Shown in pieces: positions 50,480 to 62,673 of a DNA stretch of 64,000 nucleotides; the stretch's first letter is position 1; each line of letters starts with the position of its first letter. The notes under the pieces are model-generated. The model searched no databases and was not told where the DNA came from. It saw only the letters and a list, made by a program, of their open reading frames with translations. A program made the translations under genes and the position numbers. The stretch lies in NCBI GenBank assembly GCA_020226215.1, contig CM035235.1, forward strand, positions 2,307,151-2,371,150, written 5' to 3'. Source of the DNA: Sindora glabra (taxonomy: Eukaryota; Streptophyta; Magnoliopsida; Fabales; Fabaceae).

Positions 50480-50857
50480 TATAAATCATCCAAAGATAAT
50501 TACACTTAAGTTTAGTTCAAATAATTGGTATGAATAATGATAAAATTTAGTCAAAATAACTAGACTAATGGTTCTTGATATTAAAAATATAATATATAAT
50601 TCATTAACAAATTAATTAGTATTTGTATTTGTTAACTTCTAAAAATAATAATTATGTTAAAAATATAATTTTAGTTTTCAAGTATTAATTATTAAGATGA
50701 CAATTTAATTTTCAAGCAACTTTCATGTGTTTCTTCTAGCATAAAAGAAGATAAAACAACTAAATCTAAAAAATATGTAATCATAATTAACCACCCTAAA
50801 TAAAGAAAAAAGATATAATATCATCATTTTAGTTATTCCTCTCTTTTCTAATTACTT

Positions 50858-50863
50858 TATAAA
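50858..50863 (+). promoter_or_regulatory. Relic TATA box of the CHX pseudogene
   Basis: TATAAA followed by GGCCTAATTT aligns with the candidate TATA box at 3065-3070 of the intact gene. It supports the homology of the two promoters. Confidence 0.45.
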
Positions 50864-50977
50864 GGCCTAATTTCTAGAAAATGAAAATAAAAACATATTA
50901 AGAAAAAAGAAAAACAATATTTAAAGGTTTTATAAAGAGTTCCAACTACATCTCTATATTGTAAAAAGTAATTAGCT

Positions 50978-53900
50978 ATAACATCAACTAAATCAGCAAG
51001 ATAGACCGATGGTCAAGCTTGTTATAAGTTAATGTTAAATAATCTTAACAAAATATGGTAAGTTGATAATGTACACATAACACATCTTCCTATTATGGTA
51101 ACCTAAATTATCTATGTTATCTTTGTAACTAGTTTTTTTTATTATCTTCCCAGGCTAATCAATCAACCTTGTATTGTTATTAAGACAATGGTAAATGTAT
51201 TTTTCATGTTTTTAGTGAATTACATGCATAAATAAAAAATGAGTACATGAATTCATTATTATTGATAAGTGATAGATAAAGTCTCTTATTGAGAAATTGT
51301 CCAATTATATAGCATTTGACAGTTCTTCTTGATCAAGAAATTGAAAGTTCTATCCAAGTGATTTCATTTGTTTGGATAATTATTGGTCATTATCAATCTT
51401 TTAAGCCATGATTATGTCCAAAAGGATGTCTCTAAATGATAAAAACCATTCTACATCCTCATTTTAAAAACTTAAGCTTTTGGAATTGTCGAATTAGACA
51501 TTAAACTTGGTTTTAACAAGTTTGATCACGATGTCATAAATTCAAACCTTAACGCTTCATTTTTAAGAAATTCTATACTTTTCCATAATTATATTTTATT
51601 ATTCATCACATTAGCCCAAAAGATTCTATCTAAAAAGCATATTAAGTGATAAAAACCACTAATGATCCTTTATTAAAAAGACTTAAGCTTTTAGGATTAT
51701 CTAAAATTGTTCTCAATAATTATCCAATTATTCTCCAATGTCATTTCTTCATTCTAACTATAATGAATGTTTACAACTATTTTTATGTGGATCTATTTTA
51801 CATTGAGTGCAGTATTACTATGAAGTACTAGATTTTTTAGAATAATATACCTAATGAGTGGAGTTCTAAGTATCAAAACCATGGCACATATGGATATTGT
51901 TTATAATGTCTTCCTTTATGGATTGGAAATGAATCTAGATGCCATCTTAAAAGCAATAAAAAAGGCCACGATTATTGCATTTTCAGGAGTCATGATTCCA
52001 ATGATGTTAACTTCTAGCATATTCATTCTATATCACAAATTCTATGTCAAAGATTTTGAAAACATAGTAGAAGATTTTAAATTAAAAGCCTTCTTATCTT
52101 AAAATATATCACTTTCTGTAACAAGCTTTCTAGTTCTTACTTGCTTGCTTGCTAATAAGAAGTTTCTTTACACAAAAATAGGATAAATAGGTTTAACATT
52201 AGCCATGATTATGGATTTTTATAATTGGATTTTGTTTATATTGTTAATGCCATTTGCCATTAATAATGAAAGAATTGCTACCCCTATGTTAAGCACTTTA
52301 TTATTCATCATTTTTTGCTTTTTTATGTTGCAACTTCTACTTTTGCACTTGATTAACTAGAAAAAGGATGAAAATTCATAAGACAATCATCAATTACTTT
52401 ATGTTATGATTAGTATATTCATGTGTGCATTTATCATGGACTTACTAAGAACACATTCCATTGCTAGAGCTTTTATGTTTAGACTAATTTTGGCTTATGG
52501 GAGATTTGCTAACATAATGATAGAAAAGTCAAATAATTTCATATCAACCTATTATCTTCTCTCTTTTTCTTTTTCTTGCTAGTATTAAAATAAGGCTTAA
52601 TTTAATGATCATTACTAGCCAAAAGTAGTGGCCTATTATGCTATTAGCCATACTTCTACTTTAACTCTCAAAAGTTGTGAGTATTATTTTAGTAACTTAG
52701 TTCTTTAGTATGTTAGTTAAAAATGGTATAGTTCTCAAACTACTTTTAAACACTAAAAAAGTTTTGGCAATGATAATGTTAAACATTGCTTGGGATAAAA
52801 AGGAATTTAATTTAACATTTGATCTAATTATTCTTTCATTAAAAAAAAAGAAAAGCTAACACATAACATAATTAGAATGAACCTTGCCCCATATGTTTAC
52901 AAATATAGCATATCCAAAAGTAACATTAGTATTATCCATATTGTTAGAACTCCATTTATTATACTAATTTCATTCTCATAGGCACTCCATCTGGAATTGG
53001 CATAATCTAGCATGGCCAATTTTACTCTAATTATATCAAGTATGTAGTTATATAAAGGTTGTAAATAAGGCAAAAAAAAGTAAAATTTACATCATTTATA
53101 CTTAAAACCTGTAACAACTTAGTATGATAACTTTATTATTTTACTAAGCAGCCCAAATTTAATTTTTGATTGTGTCCATTTTAATTATGGTGAATTTTGT
53201 TATGGTCATGACTATAACAGTATCTTCTATCATCAACTTCTTATATAAGCTAGAAAAATAATTTGAGCAATATAAGTTAAAGACTATTCAGTATCTAAGG
53301 ATAAATACTGAGCTCTAAATTTTAGTCTGTGTCCACAATGCTTGGCAAGCTATCAACATAATCAATCTACTTGAATTTTTAATGTCATAAGAGTTTCCTT
53401 TTTGCAAACCTTTGTTTTTCAGTTAGTTTAACTCACTAAACATGCCACAATCCTTCTAGCTGGCTAAATGGAATAGTCTACTAGCCAAAGCAGATAAATT
53501 CTCACTAAAACACAAATAAAGTTAGAGAGTATCAACAATGCATTTAACACATTCAAAGAAGGAAATGATGCTATTAAAGTGGATATTAAACCCACAATCT
53601 CATTCGATGCAAGCATTCATGAGCTTAGCAAAAGAAAGACAAATAACCTTAATTTTCCTTCCTTTCTGCAAACAGTTAGTTGCAAAAGGCTCTCTAAAAG
53701 TAATCAATATATTATTCATAGATATTAATCAAAATGTCATGCAAGATGCACCTTACTCTATACATATATTTATGAATCAAGTTCTAGGATCACTAACGAA
53801 AGCTAACTTATAAATTATTATAATCTTCATTAATGGGCCTAGCGACTAGGAAGCTTATCTATTGCTTTGCAAATAAGTGGTCACCTTAAAGCTCAAATTT

Positions 53901-54028
53901 GTATTCTCTGACTCCTTTTGCTTGAAAAAGCTATCATAATAGACACTTTAATGTATAGTGAGGGTTATAGGGTATTATCTGCAATAATAAATATTTTTTA
54001 ACGAAACAAACAGAGCCTAAATAATGCA
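50978..54028 (+). pseudogene. CHX cation/H+ antiporter pseudogene (copy B)
   Basis: Homologous along its length to 3185-6595. The start codon position reads ATA instead of ATG. Trp9 is TAG. A Gln codon in exon 1 is TAA. The acceptor before exon 2 is GG instead of AG (51789-51790) and the donor after exon 2 is GA instead of GT (52803-52804). The exon 3 acceptor has been lost by a small deletion near 53170. Exon 2 is 7 bases longer than in the intact copy, so it is frameshifted. About 380 bases of the C-terminal coding region are deleted after about 54000. The exon 1 equivalent keeps 213 bases. Two stretches remain open: 51854-52102 (start of the exchanger domain) and 53538-53813 (part of the C-terminal domain). 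It cannot encode a transporter. Confidence 0.95.
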
Positions 54029-55077
54029 TAACTTTTATTGTTATTGATTATTGAGTAATTGTCTTGCACATGAATTTAAGAATAATATTAACAAGAAAAA
54101 GATTATAAAAACCTTAATTTTTGTTTATAAGGATGGATTTGACTTGAAATTTGCTAAAGTTAAAATTTATATGACAAATTGGAATATATAAATAGTACAA
54201 TTTTCTATTTCATAACATTTATCAATTATATGAATAAAAAATGTAGTTATGTAGGTTTAGTATTCTCTGATTTTTATTCTTTGATTCTACTTATTCCTAT
54301 AACACAAAAGTATAATAACATCTTGACTTGGTTTCAAATTTAAAAAATTTATCGCTGTATTTTCATCTTTTAAGGTAACATTTGAGTTTAAATCTCAATT
54401 AAGTAATCTTCAATCAACTAGTGTGAATTCTTGTAATCTTGACATATGTGCATTTAATAGTATTATATATTAATTAAAATACATTTATTTTACTTTGACC
54501 ATGCATATTAGAACTTACATGAGAAAGGTTCATATCTATAGCATCCACAAAAAATATGAAAACTTTTATATAATAATAAACAAGTTCTAAATGAATGAAT
54601 TCTATGAATAACAAACATATAATTCTTATAAGTTAGTCACATTTAATTGCAAAAAAAATATTTTTCTCATCATTAAGAACATGATCTTATGTTCAAATAA
54701 AAAATGTGTTAAAGGCTTTATATGATATATAAGTAACTATACCCAAATTTTCGTTTTAAAACTTTTTAAATGCTTATTGAAGTTAATTATTATTTAAAAC
54801 AAGAATTTCTAAGAGTTCATATTGGCATGGAATTTAGAACAAAAATTATTTACAAATTTTTTTAGCGAAATTAAAAGTTAAACTTCAATTTTAAGTCCAA
54901 AGGTCAAAGCATGCATTTGCAATGACAACTTTCGTAAGCTATAATTATTTAAGTGTCAAACTAACTAATAATTTCAATTAAATAGAAGAATTTTCATACA
55001 TAAATTGAGAAATCTATTTAAGATTTTCAAAATTTTGATTTCTCATTCAGGTTAGTTTACTACAGTTGCTAATACTA
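54029..55077. other. 3' flank of the CHX pseudogene
   Basis: Collinear with about 6596-7817 but without the Au SINE, which marks the empty SINE site near 54625-54640. No gene is seen. Confidence 0.55.
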
Positions 55078-55750
55078 CAACATTTTAGATCTACAATAAT
55101 GCTAAATTTGCCAACACCTAAAAAATTGTTCATTAAACCATAATAAGCTATGGTTTTAAAAATGTTCCATTTTCCTTTTATTAAGGCAACATTAAAAAAC
55201 CATTGCCTTTTATTGTTGACATATGACAATTCAAAATTTGATAATGGTTAAAAAAACATTACCTAAAACTACATTAGCAATGGTTAAAAACCCATTGCCC
55301 TTTATTGTTGACCTACGACAATGATAAAAACAATTACCTTTGGTTTTTAACCTACAACAAAACTAGATTTTTGTAATGGCTAAAAATTGTTGCCTAAAGC
55401 TCAAATAGACAATAATTTTAATAGTGTTGTCTTTTCTTTTTGGTTTATGCAACACTAAAAAAACTATTACCTTTATATTTTTAGATAACATTCAAAAGTT
55501 GTTGCCTAAAATTTACATAAGTAATATCTTTGATAGTGTTATACATTTTTAAATTAAAATAATGCTAAAAAATTATTACCTTTTGTTTTTAGACATTTAA
55601 AATTTATTTCCTTTTATTTTAAGGCAACATTTAAAAATTGTTATCTACGATTGAATAAACAATACTTTAATTGAATATTAGTATATAAATTGTTGCCTAA
55701 CATAAATTAAGTAACACCAAATAAGTGTTGTCAAAATTATTACCTAATCA
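55078..55750. repeat. GTTGCC/GGCAA sub-repeat tract, copy B
   Basis: Counterpart of 7818-8410, with the same motifs in both orientations (for example GTTGCCTAAAGC and AAGGCAACATT) and more decay. It shows that the tract predates the duplication. Confidence 0.55.
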
Positions 55751-55852
55751 TTTCATATAATTTTTATTTCTTAATAAAATTATTTTATACCAAATAAAAT
55801 TATAATTTCTAAAGGTAAGTTTTAACTTTATTTTTTAAAAAATTATTTTTTA

Positions 55853-55932
55853 GAAATTATTTTTTAAATAATACTAATGCATATCGGTAAGCGAAATTAT
55901 TTTTTAAATAATACTAATGCATATTAGTAAGC
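55853..55932. repeat. 40-bp tandem duplication
   Basis: GAAATTATTTTTTAAATAAT followed by ACTAATGCATAT occurs from 55853 and again from 55893. Copy A has one copy near 8505-8540, so this is a copy-B slippage event. Confidence 0.88.
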
Positions 55933-56540
55933 ATCACTTTCTATTTATATTATACAAGAAAGAAAGAAAAGAAAATCAAGAATTAATATATAAATAACTA
56001 TTTATTAGAATAATTAATTTTAAAATAATTAATTATGCATAATTTTTTATGTTTGATAATATCAATTAATGTTAATAATTAATTATATATGATCTATTTT
56101 TATTCATATTACTAAAATGAATAATAAAATAATTTTTTAAAATTTTAAAAATTAATTTCATTAATTTTAAAAATATAACTTTTTAAAATTTTAAATTATT
56201 TTAAAAATTTTTGAAAAAAATAAAAAAAATTTAAATTTTTTAAATTAGGAATGAATTAAAAAATTAATTTTTTTAAACGATGAGGGAAAAAGAAAGAAAA
56301 AGAGACATATAAAGAGATGAAATTAGGGTTCTCTGCTAGATCCCTTCCTCTCTTTTTTCCTCACTAATAGTTATAATATAGCGTAAATAAAGGCCTCCCT
56401 CTTTTCCTTTCCATCTCGCTATGTCATTGCCAATTGGATTCCTCCACATTGGACTTATGCCATGCCAATGCCTTATTTCTAGTCTAACGAACCCTCATTC
56501 ATTATATGTCAGTGCTATTAGTCATGTTATCAAAAAAAGG
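55933..56540. other. AT-rich and CT-rich intergenic DNA of copy B
   Basis: Collinear with about 8545-9210. The open stretch at 56421-56609 has no family resemblance and runs into the MULE terminal repeat, so I do not call it. Confidence 0.5.
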
Positions 56541-59500
56541 AGAAATTCTATCTTCCTTCTAGTGCATGCACATGCTCTTACACCAAACCAATCAAAGCAA
56601 GCTAAATAAGCTATGTTGGCCCTCCTCTTACTTTTAATAAAATAATGCTTTTATGTTACTTTAACTAACCATGGTTAAAACAAGCCTGGCATTTCAATGT
56701 TTCACTTTGTTTATTTTGACTTTTTCTTTAGCTTTCCCAATATGGCATTTTATTGTTTCTATTCACCTTTTGTCCTTTCATCTTCTTCTAGTTAAAATTT
56801 CTGCATTGTTTCACTTTTACTTTTCTCTTTATTTTCAATATAGTATAGATTCTTTTTTTTCTTATTTTTATTGCAACGAAGATAATGACACCGATAGCCC
56901 TACTCTTTTTGTCTCTAACATAATAATATAGGTAATTTTATTTTTCTGCTCTCCAATAGTTATATATTACTCATTTCATTACGAAGGTTTTGAAAATTTT
57001 TATATGACATCATATAAATTTTGAAAAAGCTGATATGATTATTTTGTTTAATAGTTTACTTATCTATATATTTATTAGAACAATTTTTTGTTATGCTATT
57101 AAGTTTGTTTTTATTTTAGCTTGTAATATTTTTATTCTCTGTCTCATTATAGTGGTATTAAAACAATGGAAAATGAATGTGGGAGTTCAGGGCATATGGT
57201 TTATCAAATTGAAGATGAATTAATTCATGAGGAAACTAAGAAAGATCTAGAAAGAAATGATAGTGAAGTAAATGTGTCAAATTTTATTTACTGTGAAGTT
57301 GACAATAAGTTATTTATAAGAAAAATTGTGCATAATAAAGATGAAGCTTTTGACTTGTATTGGAATTATGCCCATACTTTAGGTTTTAGTGTTAGAAAAG
57401 ATAAAAAAGTACTTCATAGGAAATCCCCAAAGACTTAGAAGGAGAGATTTTCGTTGCTCTAAGGCAGGATTTAAGAATAACAAATCCTCAATTGGTGAAA
57501 ATTAGTTGTCAAATGATAAAACTTACTAAAAATGTGATACTAGAACTGGATGTCAAGCTATAGTAAGTTTTACTATTGACAAAGAAAGAACATAGACACT
57601 GAGCCGATTTATAAAAGAATATAACCATGAATTTGCATCACATGAAGAAATGCATTTACTAAGATCTGCAAGGAAGGTTTCAAATGAAAAGGGTAGAACT
57701 TTAAATTCAATGGTGAATACAGGTATTAGAACTATTGATGTATACTCATATATGGTTGAAGAAGGTGGAAGAGTTAAAAATTTAAGATTTTCTAAAAAGG
57801 ATTGTTATAATTATATTAATGCTCAAAAGATGTTATTAATTAAGTTTGGAAACTCCTAAAGTTCAGTGAATTACTTCAAATCTAAAACAAATGATGAAGG
57901 AAGAATGTTCTATTAGGATGTCTAACTTAATCAACAGGGAAGAATGACAATTTTTTTTTGGAAAGATGGTAGATCGCAAATAGATTATGATTGTTTTAGG
58001 GATATGGTAATTTTTTATACAACATATTGTACAAAAAAATATAATTTGGTATGTGCAGCTTTTGTGAAGGTAAACCACCATTAGCAAAATATTATGTTTG
58101 GATGTGCATTTTTGTTAGATGAGACAAGTTCATCCTTTAAGTGGCTTTTTAATACTTTTTTGCAATCAATGGGCAACAAACCACTAAAAATAATTGTCAT
58201 AGATCAAGATCAAGTTATAGCAAATGCAATTGCAAAGGTATTTCCTAACATATCTCATCGTTTATGTCTTTAGTATATTTCTAAAAATGCACCTTCACAT
58301 TTAGGTGCCTTGAATAATTATCAAGGCTTTCATAATTTGTTTGATAAATGTATGAAAAGGTGTGAATCTGAGAAGGAGTTTGAAGAAACATGGGAAAGAA
58401 TGATATTGATATATAATCTTGCAAATCACAAATGGCTCAATAACTTGTACAAATTTTAAAAAAATAGTGCATAACTCTTTATAAAGATACTTTTGATGGT
58501 GGAATAAAAGCTTCTCAAAGAAGTGAAAGTACAAATAATGTGTTAAATGGAATAGCTAACAAAATTACTTTTCTCACAATTTTTGTTATTAGTTTTGAAA
58601 TGTTGGTTAAGAAATGACATAAAAATGAAGTGGGAGGAGATTTTCAATGTCATCAAAGTAAGCCTCCTTGTGCCAATATGCGTAGTAATATTTTGAAACA
58701 TATATTAAATGTATATACTCAAAAACTATACAAATTATTTGAGAAAGAGTATCTTGATGGCACTAGTGCTTGTGATATTAATGAGATTGTGGTGGTTGAT
58801 TGTTTGCATAGATTTGAGTGTAAGATGCAAGGAAATGAGGAAAATATGCATGTTATCCATCTTAACACATTAAGGATTGAAGTAACATGTGCATGTAAAA
58901 AATTCATCACATTAGGCATACTTTGTTGCCATGTATTTGGAGTTATAAAACAGCAAAATGTATCTACAATTCCAAATTAGTATATTTTAAAGAGATGGAC
59001 TGTGGAAGCAAGGAAAAGGATTTATAATTATGATACATGCATTATGCCAGTTAATGATAGGAATGAAGCAAAGATTGTATTTCGCAATAAGGCTATGAGA
59101 TATGCTTATGATCTTGTACACATAAGTCAAGGAAAGGAAGAGGCAAGAAAACTATTGTGAAAAATTTTCAATGATACCCATGAGGTACTTGAAGATATCA
59201 TGAGTTCCTTACCTTTGGATAGCACCCCCACTGCAAAAGAAAAAATTAATGAAAAGACATGTGAAAAAAATGAAATTCCCATCTTTAATTCTTCTATAGC
59301 AAGACCAAAGGTTGTCTCCAATTCAAGATTAAAGGGACACTTTGAGAAAAGAAATAAAAAGCCATAAAAAAGAAAGACAGAACTACCAAGTAAGTGAGTT
59401 TGATAATTTTTTTGCTTGATCGTATTATATACTTCTCTTGTATTTATTTAATATTTGAATTGTAAGAGCTAAAAAGAGGATAAATCAAACTAATGGAAGT

Positions 59501-60926
59501 GATGAAGCTAAAGACATGACACTAATATTACCCCCACTCCAACTAATGCTTCCTTCACTAATTTTCAACTATCCAATGTCATCTAGTTATCAAAATATTT
59601 ATCAAAATATAATTTATTTTTTTTATAGCACATAAGATCCATTTAGTAACACCAAATTTATTTGTTACATGCCCCAATTTAATAGCTTAAGTTCTACTTA
59701 TTCACCATTATTTCAAGGTGTTAGTGGTAAACAAATATTGTCTCAACTATTATATTTATTATGTTAAATATTTTAATTATTTATAATAATTTTCCACCAC
59801 TTAAAAGTTAAATAGTATTTTTAGTATTAATATGAAATTTTTTTTGTAGGAGCCAAGTAATTATCAGTAGAGGCCACCATTGAATGAAAGCTAATTAATT
59901 ATTAAAGAAAGACCAATATCTCTTTTTAATAGAATACTTTTGCTAAATTATGCTATTTCAATTATATATATTGTTGTAAATGTTCAGGGCATGTTTTTCC
60001 AGGAATGAAATTTTTAATTTTTTGGAATCATTAAAATTATAAAATTATGTAAAATACTTTTGAGTGTGGTGTAATTTGATGAATTATAATTTCTCAAATC
60101 AAATTTTATCTTCTATCTTAACAACTAGACCTTTGGTCTAAAGCTATAGCCATGATGGTGCACTTTTCTTTTAAGACTTTATCAATTCTAGTGAAGATGA
60201 GAAATATCAATTCCAAGACTAAGTTTGATAAAAAGATTAAGAAAAACTATAGTATCAAGAATTAGCAGCAACCAATATGTATTGGGCTATTTATGTAGTT
60301 CCACTACTTAAAAGTATATTATTTGATGACAATTCCAAGACTTAGTGGCTATTTATATAGTTCTAATGCTTAAAACCAAAATATTGAGAAAACATTAAGT
60401 AATAAAAATCATCATATTTCTCTGATAAATATATAGATTTCACAAGGAAAAAAATAAGCATATAATAAATTTAAAAGAAGGAGAATAATATTAATTTTCT
60501 GTTAAATAAACCATATATAATTGGTTTTGTTTGATTATGGAACTAATTCTATTCTTGTTTATAGGGATAGCTTAACAAATGAAAGAAAAATAGTAGTAAA
60601 ATGAAATGAGTTTTATAAAAAAAGAAAGAAAATAAATTTGTTAAATGAAGAGATAAAAATAAAAGAGTTTGCAAAATAAAAATAGTAAAATAGTGCCTTG
60701 TAAATCATGACAAAGTAAAAAAAATGTTAAAGTCAAACTTCTTCAAACTTGGGACCCACCTAAAGTATTAAAAGACATAAAAAAAATTTTAACTATGGTT
60801 AGTTAAAGTAATATAAAAGCATTATTTTATTAAAAGTAACAAGAAGGCCCACAAAGCTTATTTGACTTGCTTTGATTGGTCTGGTGTAAGAGCATGTGCA
60901 TGCACCAGGAGAAAGATAGAATCTCT
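56541..60926 (+). mobile_element. Mutator-like element (FAR1-related), 4.39 kb
   Basis: Terminal inverted repeats of about 141 bp (56541-56681 and 60786-60926) start AGAAATTCTATCTT and AGAGATTCTATCTT and agree at about 127 of 141 positions by my count. The flanks CAAAAAAAGG (56531-56540) and CTAAAAAAGG (60927-60936) match 9/10, fitting a 9-10-bp Mutator target duplication. Copy A has an unoccupied site near 9207. The element carries a degenerate FAR1/FRS-type transposase gene (57166-59367). The section 59400-60785 has no coding signal. Confidence 0.9.
57166..59367 (+). pseudogene. FAR1/FRS-type MULE transposase pseudogene
   Basis: The order of parts is that of FAR1-related MULE transposases. 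The FAR1 DNA-binding region (NYAHTLGFSVRK, about 57364-57400) comes first. The MULE domain follows, with DGRSQIDYDCF (from about 57967), KYNLVCAAF, MFGCAFLLDETSSSFKWLF, SMGNKPLKIIVIDQDQ and NAIAKVFPNISHRLC, then SQRSESTNNVLNGIA (from about 58514). Last is a SWIM zinc finger CAC..CCH (58888-58932) and a basic tail. Several in-frame stops break it (for example near 57436, 57857 and 58082). The first catalytic Asp, in the FDTTY box of relatives, is Tyr here (TAT, 58016-58018). The second Asp (58202-58204) and the candidate Glu (58524-58526) remain. Open pieces at 57650-57859 and 58630-58980 are fragments of this gene. Minus-strand open stretches are shadows. Confidence 0.9.
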
Positions 60927-60936
60927 CTAAAAAAGG

Positions 60937-61261
60937 CCATCATTGTTAGCCATCTTCTTCTCTCTCTACTATCACTTTGACATTAAAAGTGAACCTTACT
61001 ACTTTTAATTTGTTTTAAGTAGAATTTATTTAGAATATAAGCCATTTGGTTATGTTTAGAATGCAAAGTTTCTAGAAAATATGGGGTTTGGCTTATAAAT
61101 TTATGTTTCTTTATGCAACAAATATTGAATCAAGATGGATACATCGATATTTGAAAGTTTCTAGAACTTTTTATCTATTTTTCATATTTTTTGCACTTTT
61201 AATTTTTTTGTATTTTCTACTATAGCTTATAGAATTTATGAATCCTACAAACTTGAAATAG
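60937..61261. other. Intergenic DNA of copy B after the MULE
   Basis: Resumes homology with copy A from about 9220, running through the stretch ending before the first TRIM LTR. No gene is seen. Confidence 0.5.
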
Positions 61262-62673
61262 TCTTTTAGGCCAATAGAGCAAGCCTAATAATTGTCTTGT
61301 ACCAATCAAGCTTAGGATGTTACATATGGTACTAAAGCACTCACTAACCATATACATTGGCTACTACAAATCTTAAGCCATAGGATTTGATAGACCTAAC
61401 AAGGATATTAGGCCATTTAAGGGGGGAAATCATAAAGCCTCATATCTATTATATTTGAGATTTAAGTGTAGAATATAAGGTAGTAAGCCTAACTATTTAG
61501 GCAACACAAATTAGTCTTTTAGGCTAATAGATCAAGCCTAATGATTGTATTAGGCCAATCAAGCTTGAGGTGTTACAAAGATTGTAAAGACCCTTATTTG
61601 ACTACTTAAACAAACCTAAACTAATCTTTTAAGTTAGTGGATCAGGCCTAGTTGTTATTTTAGGCTAGTCAGGCTCAGAGTATGGACCTTAGGCTATAAG
61701 ATTTGAAGAACATAATAAGAATGTTAAGGCATATGAGTAGGGAAGATTAAAAAGCCCTATATGGTTAGATTTGATATTTAAGAATGGTTTATAAGGCACC
61801 AATCTTGACTACTTTGATTACTTGGACTAATCTTTTAGGCCAATCGATTAGGCCTAGTGGTTATGATAGGTTAATTAGGCTTGAGGCATGATAAATGGTA
61901 TCAAAGCATCCATCAGCCTTATACTTCAGTTAATATAGATCTTAAGCTATGAGATTTTTTTAGGCTTAATGAAAATATTAGGCCATTTGAGTAGAGGTGA
62001 TTATAAAATCTCACATTAGTTAGATTTAAGATTTAATTATGGTTTATAAGGTATCAAGTTTTAATACTTTTATAATTAAGACTAGTCATTAAGGTCAGTG
62101 GACTAGGCCCAGCAGTTGTCATGGGTCAAGTAAGCTTGTGGCATGAATCTTTAACTTAAATGGCATTTAATGTCTTTTGAAAGTGTTATGCTTTTCTATA
62201 TATATTGCATTTATATGTCTAGTAGTTAAACCATTTTTACTATTACCAAAAAATAATGCTTACATGAGTAAACATTCTATTATAAATCCTCACATTGGTT
62301 AGATTTGATATTAAGTTTTGTTTTTAAGGCACTAAATTTAACTGGTTAAATAACCCAAACTAGTTTTTTTAGCTAATGGATTAGACTTAGTAGTTATCTT
62401 AGGCCAATCAAACTTGGAGTGTTATAAATGGTATCATGCCACTCATATATTTCAGCTGGTGTAAATCTTAGGCTATAAGATTAGATAACCTAATAAGGAC
62501 ATTAAGTTATTTGAGTGGGAGAGATCATAAAGCCTCAAATATGTTAGATTTGATACTTTAGTATTATGTATAAGGCACCAAGTCAGACTACTTAGATAAA
62601 CACAAACTAGTCTTTTAGGATAAGAGATTAAACTTAGCGATTGTCTTAAACCAGTCAAGCTTAGGATATTACA
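61262..62673 (+). repeat. Tandem TRIM array, copy B
   Basis: Counterpart of the copy-A array with the same order of full and deleted units, including the fused LTR-AAGAT-LTR junction (near 61571-61583) and the odd longer internal segment near 62145-62281. LTRs end at 61324 (GGATGTTACA), 61577 (GGTGTTACA) and 62673 (GGATATTACA). PBS-like ATGGTATCAAAGCA is seen near 61895 and a PPT-like GTGGGAGAGAT near 62506. The last LTR is complete here. The minus-strand open stretch 62473-62658 is not a gene. Confidence 0.8.

Larger units (their letters stand above)
40430..62673. repeat. Segmental duplication, copy B (CHX pseudogene copy)
   Basis: Collinear with 1-10961 in the same orientation after removing insertions at about 41800-42355, 43421-50479 and 56541-60926. 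The final TRIM LTR is complete here and ends at 62673, followed by sequence not present in copy A, where a gypsy LTR interrupts. The left edge could lie before 40430, since copy A begins at the window edge. Confidence 0.85.

Noticed and set aside
51854..52102. A short functional CHX-like protein in copy B
   Set aside because: It is the first part of pseudogene exon 2, closed by a stop at a position where the intact copy has Trp, and lacks a start and splice context.
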